From assembly GCA_900128585.1 (NCBI GenBank), contig LT642525.1, forward strand, positions 1 to 15,368: a DNA stretch of 15,368 nucleotides. Reading direction: 5' to 3'. Below are positions 8,565 through 15,368 of the stretch, piece by piece. The position numbers and the translations under genes are program-made. This DNA is from Stramenopiles sp. TOSAG23-3. Taxonomy: Eukaryota; Sar. Numbering within the stretch: position 1 is the first letter of the stretch; every line of letters begins with the position of its first letter. Under the pieces are notes generated by a model. That model was not told the DNA's origin. It saw only the letters and a list, made by a program, of their open reading frames with translations, and ran no database searches.

Positions 8565-9039
8565 GATGACAAAAAGAAAAGCCAAAAGAGACAAAGCAAC
8601 AACAACAAAACTGTGCTGGTGAGATCGGCAGGGTTTGGTGCTGTTGTAGCGAAGCGGTTAAGTCTAATAGTATTAGATAAATGCGACGAAAATGGATTAG
8701 TATTTTTATTAATACCGTTTGAAATTGTAGAGTAGTGGTGATGATCGTGGTAAGTGGGTTGTACTTAACAAAAAAAAAATCAAAATCGAACACAGGAAAG
8801 AACAAATAATAATTTAGTAATATTAATTTAATTATTAGTAGGATGATACCATTGAATATTTTATAATATATTATAATTAAATTAATGCTATTAATAGCTC
8901 CTCCTACCTCCTCCATATCCTATAGTCTACCCTCTATTAGTGAATTAGCTTAAATAAAAAAAACAATTAAAAAAAAAAGAAGAAGAAGAATTGAAGAAAA
9001 AAGCAGAAGAAGAATATTTAACATAAACACATCATAGTC

Positions 9040-9215
9040 TAGTTTATTATTACATTGTATTCCTATTTGTATCACTCCACGAAGAAGAAGAAGAAGACAT
9101 GTCGTCTCCCATTTTATTTAGTGCTAATTAGTGGCTAATAATAATTACGTAGTGCGGCTAATAAATAAATTAATAAAACCACCACAACGAAAGAAGTCGT
9201 TCTGTTATGATTTCC
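9040..9215 (+). repeat. Dispersed direct repeat, copy A
   Basis: This 176-base segment recurs in the same orientation at 10360-10529. A block of 74 bases is identical (9089-9162 against 10402-10475), and the flanks differ by small indels in GAA runs and a few substitutions. Both copies start at TAGTTTATTATTACATTG and end at TCTGTTATGATTTCC, with unrelated sequence outside. There are no terminal inverted repeats, no obvious target-site duplication and no coding capacity, so any movement would depend on another element's enzymes. Confidence 0.9.
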
Positions 9216-9279
9216 CTGCTATTTAATAGGCTTTTGCTGGAAAAGTAGGAAAATAGAAAGTGACGCTTTTATTACTCTT

Positions 9280-9301
9280 GAGGTATTAATATTAATACCT
9301 C
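9280..9301. other. Perfect 22-bp palindrome
   Basis: GAGGTATTAAT at 9280-9290 is followed directly by its reverse complement at 9291-9301. A further CTT/AAG pairing (9277-9279 with 9304-9306) extends it across a two-base bulge. A spacerless palindrome of this length suits a symmetric protein-binding site or a cruciform. It lies in non-coding DNA 64 bases after copy A of the dispersed repeat. Confidence 0.85.
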
Positions 9302-10288
9302 GTAAGGCTCGTAGGTTGTACGAAGTGGGATGAAATATAAAATCAGCACCAAAAGCTCTACTTGCACATACAAGGAAATAGGAAGTAAGGATATAATAAT
9401 TTTAATCAGATGCTTTCTAATGCTCTGTTTATATTATAGAATATATTGTATTTGCTGCTTAATAGTTCGTAAAGGTAAGTAGCATTACTTATCTGGTTCA
9501 TATTTATAACTATTGACTCATATATTCTTTAAAGATTCGGTATAATAGTACTTATTATTAATTAGAGTACTCTCCTATTCCCTAATTAAAATCGTAGTCC
9601 ATAGTGTGTTCATATTGTTTTTCTTCGTTTTCCCGAAGTGCCAACGACAGGTTTGTCTATAATCACAGTAACGAATGCATTTTTTAGCAGACATCCAAAA
9701 AAATAGATTTTGAGTGAAAAAAGCAAAAGAAATTAGTTAAAATAAAATATGAATCCTGTACGACTACTTTATATGTCCTTTTGTGATGAATACTCTAATA
9801 TGAAATAATATTGAAAACAATTGAGGAAGGAAAAGAGATCGTCTGAAGTACATTATTTCAAGAAAAGGGGGAAGGGAAATTTATAGGAGGAAAGACGACA
9901 AGAATTATCTTTTAATTTTATAAATTGTCAATGGTATTACGGGTTAATTAATTGCGATAATAGAATAGTAGAATTTTTATTATATTTTTTATTGTTTGAA
10001 GGCTTGAAGGCTCGAAACCATCAAAAATAAAAAAAGAAGAAATTCTTTGAGCTGTTGTAGTACTACATTATGTAATTGTAATTTTTTTTCCAACTCAAAA
10101 AATAAAAGACGAAAAGACAGAAGACTTTCTGAAGCTTCATGCTTCACATGAGTCTTATGTATGCACGTTGAAATGAAAATGACGCAACTTCGTTCGCTGT
10201 CTTTGATTTGATTCAATTCAAGGAATTTTATATCTGAATTTATCTGGTAAGAAATTTTTTTATGTTCATCGCAAACTATATGAAACAA

Positions 10289-10633
10289 ATGAATTCACGC
10301 CTATTCGTCACCATCGCTTGTCTGGTAGCATGGCTTGGTGCCGGTGGTGCTTTCGCGGATAGTTTATTATTACATTGTATTCCTATTGTATTACTCCACG
10401 TAGAAGAAGACATGTCGTCTCCCATTTTATTTAGTGCTAATTAGTGGCTAATAATAATTACGTAGTGCGGCTAATTAATAAATTAAAGCAACACACAACG
10501 AAAGAAGAAGTCGTTCTGTTATGATTTCCAACGTTTTTCAGTACTAACGGTGTGGCCGTGTTCGCACGTTCACCGCCTTGACCCTATTTTGGACCCCCAC
10601 GAGTGGGCCCAACACCCCAATACCTACTTCTGA
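10289..10633 (+). pseudogene. Secreted-protein gene remnant: signal-peptide exon, candidate intron, short second exon
   Basis: ATG at 10289 (in-frame ATGs also at 10262 and 10280) begins MNSRLFVTIACLVAWLGAG, a textbook signal peptide ending GAFAD at 10360. The frame then runs into repeat copy B and stops at 10442-10444, giving an implausible tail. If 10362-10541 is removed as a GT...AG intron (donor GTTTAT, acceptor TTTTTCAG), the exons of 73 and 92 bases join in frame into 54 residues ending at TGA 10631-10633. The second exon encodes VWPCSHVHRLDPILDPHEW and a few more residues in a GC-rich island. The C...RLDPI..P pattern weakly recalls the start of DUF1996 secreted proteins, which are several hundred residues long. 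I read it as a truncated gene remnant; a genuine small secreted peptide is the alternative. Splicing is inferred, not shown. Confidence 0.4.
10360..10529 (+). repeat. Dispersed direct repeat, copy B, inside a candidate intron
   Basis: This 170-base second copy of the 9040-9215 element begins two bases before the candidate donor GT at 10362 and ends 12 bases before the candidate acceptor AG at 10540-10541. Sequence on both sides is GC-richer and coding-like, while the repeat is AT-rich with stops in frame. The fit of repeat edges to intron edges suggests that the element either made the intron by insertion or interrupted a gene. Confidence 0.85.
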
Positions 10634-10739
10634 GGTCGTAAGTAGAAGAGGGTGCAGAAGAGAGGGCGATTTATTATCTATACTAAACAAGATATTCCAT
10701 TTTCTAAGGTATTAAGTTATGTACATAAAACACGCCCTG

Positions 10740-10988
10740 CTAAAAGGTCCGGCTCATACTGGCGCTCCCCATTTTGGAAGACTTTCGTGCGTCCGCGAGC
10801 TCTTTCGACGCCAGCTTACTTGCTTTTTTACTCTCTTTCCGTCGCTTCATGGCCTCTTTCCATTTCTGGTGCTGTATTTTATACTTTTCCGGTGCCCATG
10901 GGGAGAAATACCTGTAGTAGCAAACCGCATAAGGCCATCCAAGGGAAAGGCCAAACACGATTATCATAAACAAGTATTTTGTTTCCAT
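10740..10988 (-). CDS. Small single-span membrane protein, 82 residues
   Basis: The product starts METKYLFMIIVFGLSLGWPY. One membrane span covers about residues 5-27. A WAPEKYK segment follows, then a strongly basic tail rich in Lys, Arg, Ser and Ala that is probably helical (KWKEAMKRRKESKKASKLA). By the positive-inside rule the tail should be cytosolic or on the matrix side. Composition is GC-richer than the surrounding spacer. The start is supported by a strong context (AGAATGG, with purine at -3 and G at +4) and by an in-frame TAG two codons upstream. A pyrimidine-rich stretch ending in TAG just before AGAATGG also resembles a splice acceptor, so a leader intron is possible. I recognise no family. 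Size and layout recall small mitochondrial or ER assembly factors, which is only an analogy. Confidence 0.6.
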   Translation of the reverse strand: METKYLFMIIVFGLSLGWPYAVCYYRYFSPWAPEKYKIQHQKWKEAMKRRKESKKASKLASKELADARKSSKMGSASMSRTF

Positions 10989-12168
10989 TCTCTACCAAGA
11001 ACGGAAGCAAGCCCGCAAGACGTGGTTGGTTTCCGTGTACAGTGCCACGAGAACGGGATTGCGCGACAGTCCCCGTTTCAGATGGAAGAACAATCGTACG
11101 TTGAGAGTGATCGGGATTTCGTTTGTTGGTCGTGCTGAATTGTCTTTCAAAGATAGTCGTCGTTTGGTTGTGAATCACGAAACTCATTCAATGAATGCAT
11201 GTATGGGTACATTAAACTCTTTCATAAATTCCTTCTTTTTTTTTTATTATTATTATTTTATTTTATTGTGCGGCATGTGATTTTGTAGTTTAGTCGTCTA
11301 TGCTGCTATGCGATGTATTTTCTTCTATTAATTAATTTATAAGATGAATGATGAGATGATGATGTGATTGGCCGTTTGAAGTTATTGGAGTTATCTAATG
11401 CTATGATCATATATATATAATTTATATTTTTATTGAATTTTTTTGTGTCTATTTCACCACAACGATCTACTCATACGAACTCATAATACTCATTACTCAT
11501 AGCTTCTTTCTAAATTCATCATACGTATAGTATTAATAATATAACTATGGTATTCTCTTTATCATCATCATAGACTAGCTTCTTTCATAATATCGCTTTA
11601 ACATCAAAAAAAATATAAAAAAATGAAAAAATTGTAAATAATTTTATATAAAATATTTTAATAAAATTAAAATTACCGTTTGAGCAGTTGAGCAGCTGAA
11701 AGTTGAAAGTAAAAAAGGAGGAGAGATCAGGCATCAAAATCACAATTAGCAAAAAGAAGAACACATTTTATTGTATTATGGAATTTAGGTAATATTATTA
11801 TATACGCTTACTTACCGGTATTATATAATGAAATAAGAAGAAGAAGAACCAAAAACCAAAAACCAAAAACGAATATTTTAATTATTCTCTTTATGCTGTG
11901 TGGTGTATTTTATTATTATAGATCATTCAATTTCGCGATATATTCCTGCCGCCTCATGAATTTCTTCTTTTTTTTTTCGCACAATTTTTTTTATACGAAA
12001 GAGCTGCAAAACAAAAGTATTCGTGTCATTGCATTTTAATCAAATCATCAAACCTTTCTCTTCGATTATTTCAGGGACTATAAACTCGTTGTGTTTTGAT
12101 TCGATGCACATATTTGATTCACGATGATGCAACGATAAATTTATATTTTACACGCAAGGCAAACGAAA
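10989..12168. other. Spacer with a coding-like island, then AT-rich non-coding DNA
   Basis: 10989-11190 is clearly GC-richer than the rest. It is open on the minus strand for 60 codons (11174-10995) without an ATG, and on other frames for shorter lengths, so it may be leader, exon or decayed coding sequence of the minus-strand microprotein gene. From 11200 to 12168 I see only AT-rich spacer with T-runs, ATT and AT microsatellites, three CCAAAAA units at 11849-11869, and two short upstream ORFs (ATG at 12106 and at 12124) that would lie in the leader of the gene starting at 12169. Confidence 0.5.
11849..11869. repeat. CCAAAAA heptanucleotide, three copies
   Basis: Three exact head-to-tail CCAAAAA units follow a run of AGA triplets in the spacer upstream of the XPG-fold gene. 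It looks like an ordinary microsatellite. Confidence 0.85.
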
Positions 12169-13689
12169 ATGTTGGGGGCGAGGCTCCCTCGTCTCCATCT
12201 GGTTCTACCGGGGCTGCGAAAACTTTTAGAAGGTGCAGCCTCTCCGGTCTGCATACCCCGTCGTGAGCTCAGTCCTGGCTCTGTGATTGGAATAGACGCG
12301 ATGAAAGTGATGCTGGATTACGTTAAAATCCCAAAAAATTCGACGAGCCTGTTGCTGGGCCAAAGCATTGCAGCAGAGAAACATTTGTACGTGTTCATTA
12401 ACTCTCTCCAACAGCATGGACTGAAATGCGTCTTTGTGTTTTCTGGGCGACCACTGCCAAACACAAGTCAGGCAGGTGGGGGGTTTGTGAAACGCAAACC
12501 GATTCAAGCCGAAAGCCACACTGCCCAGCGGCGAAGAAGACGACCGGCAACGGCCTCTGCTGCATCGTTGCAGAGCACGTCGATTGGTACCGATTACAGT
12601 CCCATGCAAAGGGCGCGGCCGCAGAGCAGCTACCGTGGCAGCAACACCCGCGGCTCAAACCGTGCGCGCGGAAGTAGCAGACCGGTCACTGCCGTTGCGT
12701 CTGGCCACCGAAATAGATCCGCAAGAAGGCGTGGAAAGTCTGCCCATGGCAGAAGCAGGGGTCGCCAAGGAATACCAGAAAGAAGTCTCTCCCCCTTGAG
12801 CCTAGGAGGACCTCGAGCGGGGAGAAAATCGATGAGGCAAAGAAAGATCTCGTCGCCTTCGTCGTCCTCGTTGAACGGTGGAGCGTCTGGGTTCCACATG
12901 GACAGTGGACAAATCACGGCGAGTGCGGCCGATCTTCAACAGATATTTGTCAGTATTCTCTCCGCAGCAGGCATTCCTTACATCGTCGCTCCGTACGAAG
13001 CGGCGGCCCAGCTGGCGTTCATGGATGCCTCCGGGCTACTAGATTATGTTTTATCGGACAACAGTAACTGCCTGCCCTTTGGGTGTTCCCAAGTTTTGAT
13101 GGACTACGATTTTTGCAAAGGGACGGCAGTTCTGTACAGGCAGGATATAATGAAAACTGTTACGCCAAAAACAGAGTCTGCGCCGCTCCTACGGTGCATC
13201 CGCAATTTTGGCTTCGATGCCCTGCCCGTGTTTTGCGCTTTGCTTGTCAACAATTTTGGTCCAAAGAAAGCAATGAAGGCCTTGATCCAGCAATGGCACT
13301 TGAAAGTGATCCACTTGGACGTCTTGGTGAAGCGAAACTGTATCGATAGAGAGTCCGAAAAGACGGTGAAGGGAATTTATGAACTCTACAAGAACGAGAT
13401 TGTGTATGATTTTAAGCTGAAAGCGTGCCGTCCCTTGAGCATGGCGGTAAAGTTCCCCGACAGCACTGACAGGGACGAAAGGGTTCCAATCGGGTGCGGT
13501 AAACCTGTAGATGGAATTTTGCTCGAACAGCTCTCGAACTTGCACCCGAACCACTTCGTACTTTTTCCTGAAATTACGCACACGCATGAGAAAGAGGCGG
13601 GGAGGGGGGCGGGGGGGGAGTCGGAACGCCGCAACTTGAAACGGTACGAATGTCGTCGATCGTTTAATAGGGGGGGTGAATATTTATGA
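12169..13689 (+). CDS. XPG/EXO1-fold pseudonuclease with a basic disordered insertion
   Basis: The 506-residue product aligns by eye with EXO1/FEN1-type flap nucleases. The N-region (about 13-98) has LPGLRKLLEGA, VIGIDAMK and VFVFSGRPLP. The I-region (about 249-325) has IPYIVAPYEAAAQLAFM and SDNSNCLPFGC. NFGPKKAMKAL (362-372) matches the GIGPKRA hairpin helix. Known family metal ligands are mostly gone: D43 and E277 remain, but the FDG Asp is Ser92, the second acid of YEADAQ is Ala279, the EDSD Asps are Asn298 and Asn300, and the G(C/S)DY Asp is deleted with its loop. The Met-Gly N-terminus is replaced by an 11-residue extension. The helical arch is replaced by residues 99-247, rich in Arg, Ser and Gly. 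It is therefore probably not a nuclease but a nucleic-acid or protein-binding relative; yeast Mkt1 is a known non-catalytic XPG-like precedent. G-runs near 13599-13618 and 13670-13676 make the last 30 residues uncertain. It is convergent with the gene ending at 13929. Confidence 0.85.
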   Translation: MLGARLPRLHLVLPGLRKLLEGAASPVCIPRRELSPGSVIGIDAMKVMLDYVKIPKNSTSLLLGQSIAAEKHLYVFINSLQQHGLKCVFVFSGRPLPNTSQAGGGFVKRKPIQAESHTAQRRRRRPATASAASLQSTSIGTDYSPMQRARPQSSYRGSNTRGSNRARGSSRPVTAVASGHRNRSARRRGKSAHGRSRGRQGIPERSLSPLSLGGPRAGRKSMRQRKISSPSSSSLNGGASGFHMDSGQITASAADLQQIFVSILSAAGIPYIVAPYEAAAQLAFMDASGLLDYVLSDNSNCLPFGCSQVLMDYDFCKGTAVLYRQDIMKTVTPKTESAPLLRCIRNFGFDALPVFCALLVNNFGPKKAMKALIQQWHLKVIHLDVLVKRNCIDRESEKTVKGIYELYKNEIVYDFKLKACRPLSMAVKFPDSTDRDERVPIGCGKPVDGILLEQLSNLHPNHFVLFPEITHTHEKEAGRGAGGESERRNLKRYECRRSFNRGGEYL

Positions 13690-13928
13690 TTCCCAGAATT
13701 TTAAACAAGAAAATTAGAGTAATTAAAATTAATGTGCTGCGAACTGAAATCTAGATTTTAGACATTCTAAGGTTTACATTCCTTCATGAACTGCGATGCG
13801 AACTTATCTTTGCTCTTTTGGTTTTACTAGATTTTAATAAAAAGTTATTAGTGTGTTTTGCATTCAAAAATACCTTTGGTGTATACACATATTTACCCTT
13901 TGCATTCGCGCCAACTCTTTGCATTTGC

Positions 13929-14984
13929 CTACTCGTTTTTCGGTAATAGCAAGTCCTCGATCCGCTTTTCATAATACCGAGTCATCATCTTTACGTATAT
14001 CTTAGACCCATTCCAGGCCGATCCCATGAGCAACGCGGCGCAGAAAATCGTGTGGGCGACCATGCTGTAGTAAAACAGAACGCTCACTGATATTGCAAGC
14101 ATGCACGCCAGTGCGTGAACAAGGTAGTACTTCACCGCGCACATCATGTTCGTAGGATCGTTCTTGTCAAACCCGCACAATTTGGCCAGCATCTTATTGC
14201 TGCGCAGTGTTGCGTGGTAGACTGTAACGTGCTTCTTCTCTCCAAACTTGCTGCTGTGGAATCGGCCAACGGTCAGCAACCAAATTACATAGAAGAACGC
14301 GTGTATACAGTACATTGTGATGGCCGGAACAAAAATATCTGCAAACCCATGGCTGGAAACCGACTGAGGCATTCCAAACACACCTGGCCATACATCTTCG
14401 TAGCTACTGGCGCTCCATCGCATGGTCCATGTAACAAATGGCGGGCTGATGTGAATAAACAATCCCGCAATGTGCTCTGGACTGTGGAGAACCAATGCGT
14501 TCCCGAGCGCCAGCACAGACCAACCCAACGGGCCGTTTGCCATACCCCAGAATCCGCACCATAAAAATGTACTCGAGGTGAGGGGTTTCAAGGCATCTAT
14601 GCCGCACGCTGCAAGTACACAAAGTATCCCATACGTTGCGTAAGCAAATGCGAATACCCAGCACAGGTCGAACATGCACCAAGATTCGTCGATTGGTTTG
14701 CCTCGCTTGACTTTTATCATCAAGCCAAGAAAAAAGACTGCCTTGAAGACTTGAAGAAGCCAGTAGTACTCGGGGATGCGGCCAATGATCAGACCAGTTG
14801 CAGCTACGTTAAGAATACCCATGAAAAATGTCGTAGACGATAATCCCCTCCGTCTGTAACTTTCTTCCTGTAATTTCACGACCTCCAACGCCTTTTCAAT
14901 ACCCGCACGTTCGCCTTCCGACAGGGAAGAGGCGGCCTCCGTTAAGGGGTTCCCCTTCTCCGTGGTGGCAACTGCAGGTTGCAT
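13929..14984 (-). CDS. GPC1: Glycerophosphocholine acyltransferase (GPC1 family, DUF2838)
   Basis: The 351-residue multi-span membrane protein matches the GPC1 family, which in yeast and plants transfers an acyl group from acyl-CoA to glycerophosphocholine to make lysophosphatidylcholine for phosphatidylcholine recycling, probably at the ER. Family marks are NGPLGWSVLALGNALVLHS (150-168), FIHISPP (176-182) with a following MRW, and near the end WNGSKIYVKMMTRYYEKR (324-341), equivalent to the WNG...Y...F.KRY signature. Hydrophobic spans lie around 52-70, 75-92, 103-128, 138-163, 216-238 and 285-322. The N-terminus is hydrophilic and has no signal peptide. Length is typical or slightly short. 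The start is an ATG with no better choice upstream, and the gene is intronless. The tail KNE is not a clear ER retrieval motif. Confidence 0.92.
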   Translation of the reverse strand: MQPAVATTEKGNPLTEAASSLSEGERAGIEKALEVVKLQEESYRRRGLSSTTFFMGILNVAATGLIIGRIPEYYWLLQVFKAVFFLGLMIKVKRGKPIDESWCMFDLCWVFAFAYATYGILCVLAACGIDALKPLTSSTFLWCGFWGMANGPLGWSVLALGNALVLHSPEHIAGLFIHISPPFVTWTMRWSASSYEDVWPGVFGMPQSVSSHGFADIFVPAITMYCIHAFFYVIWLLTVGRFHSSKFGEKKHVTVYHATLRSNKMLAKLCGFDKNDPTNMMCAVKYYLVHALACMLAISVSVLFYYSMVAHTIFCAALLMGSAWNGSKIYVKMMTRYYEKRIEDLLLPKNE

Positions 14985-15368
14985 CGTATCAACAAAGATA
15001 AAGCTGAAAGGGGGCTGTACGTTGTATAAATGTAAGTTCCTGAACTTTATCCTAGTGCTGTTTGTTTTGATCGTTTTGTCGATTGATTCATATCCTTTCG
15101 TTCAATTTTTATCGTGCGTGCTAATGAATTGATTTTATCCTCGTGGTCACTTGATGATAAAGACTCTACACCACCACCAAACAAAAAAGATTTTGGAGGA
15201 GATGATCGTCGCATCGTCGCATCGTCGCTCGTCGCTGCGCGAGAAAAATCTTTTTCAATATTTTAGATTTTAGAATACGTATTAAATGTATTTAAATTTA
15301 AATATATAATAATAGGATAGAAATATAAACTTGAAAACTCATACTTTATGTAATAGATAAGAATACAA
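14985..15368. other. Upstream region of the GPC1 gene
   Basis: No coding sequence is visible. This is the presumed promoter and leader of the minus-strand GPC1 gene: moderately AT-rich near the start codon, a GC-rich short tandem repeat at 15205-15235, then very AT-rich DNA with ATTTAAATTTAAAT near 15292-15305 to the window end. I see no certain TATA box. Confidence 0.55.
15205..15235. repeat. ATCGTCGC short tandem repeat
   Basis: Three exact ATCGTCGC units (15205-15212, 15213-15220, 15221-15228) and a fourth lacking its first base (15229-15235) lie about 220 bases upstream of the GPC1 start. It is a GC-rich patch in AT-rich spacer, either a microsatellite or clustered copies of a binding site. 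Confidence 0.85.

Larger units (their letters stand above)
8565..10288. other. AT-rich non-coding region
   Basis: About 1.7 kb with no protein I can support. It holds the upstream region of the minus-strand secreted-protein gene, A-runs and AGA/GAA microsatellites (8950-9015 and 9080-9097), the first copy of a dispersed repeat (9040-9215) and a perfect palindrome (9280-9301). The frame at 9989-10288 (-) opens with TTG and its translation looks like chance AT-rich sequence. Coding exons for the 5' end of the minus-strand gene may hide in 8600-8900, but I cannot place one. Confidence 0.6.

Noticed and set aside
8641-8740. tRNA-like A box (TAGCGAAGCGGTTAAG) with a weak B-box-like GTTTGAAAT downstream
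   Set aside because: I found no matching acceptor stem, anticodon arm or T arm, and the B box deviates at key bases.
9989-10288. Minus-strand open frame of 99 codons in AT-rich spacer
   Set aside because: It begins with TTG, has no usable ATG until near its end, and has base composition like spacer.
10542-10548. TACTAAC, the yeast branch-point consensus, directly after the candidate acceptor
   Set aside because: It lies on the exon side of the CAG, and no convincing AG acceptor with a pyrimidine tract follows it, so I treat it as chance.
10652-11138. Two overlapping plus-strand open frames (10652-10969 and 10719-11138)
   Set aside because: They are largely antisense to the 82-residue membrane protein, whose minus-strand frame has the better start, span and composition.

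Overview
The window is nuclear DNA of a eukaryote, most likely a unicellular protist whose lineage I cannot fix. The reasons are five long GC-richer genes with eukaryotic domain types (PH, GYF, INPP4 phosphatase, XPG-fold, GPC1), single genes on both strands without operons or Shine-Dalgarno sites, and very AT-rich spacers full of homopolymers and microsatellites. Coding regions use the standard code with TAG and TGA stops. The five main genes read as single exons, so introns are rare or sit near 5' ends.

Layout. 1-736 is an AT-rich leader starting with an octanucleotide tandem repeat. 737-4966 (+) encodes a 1409-residue inositol polyphosphate 4-phosphatase-like protein with two PH-type modules, a C2 region and two GYF domains, ending in an intact CKSAKDRT active site. 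5692-7422 (+) encodes a secretory-pathway protein with a very long Glu/Lys/Ala helix and three C-terminal membrane spans. Convergent to it, 7632-8564 (-) encodes a secreted protein of unknown function whose signal-like hydrophobic stretch lies upstream of its only ATG.

From about 8565 to 12168 the window is mostly AT-rich and non-coding, with three exceptions: a 170-176 bp direct repeat present twice (9040-9215 and 10360-10529), a signal-peptide gene remnant that the second repeat copy interrupts like an intron (10289-10633), and an 82-residue single-span membrane microprotein (10740-10988, -). 12169-13689 (+) encodes an XPG/EXO1-fold protein that has lost most metal-binding residues and the helical arch. 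Convergent to it, 13929-14984 (-) encodes a GPC1-type glycerophosphocholine acyltransferase.

Two genes act on membrane lipids: the INPP4-like protein on phosphoinositides and GPC1 on phosphatidylcholine recycling. Nothing in the layout shows that the genes form one system. The most notable points are the PH-C2-GYF-GYF-INPP4 architecture, the apparently dead XPG-family nuclease, and the repeat that coincides with a candidate intron.
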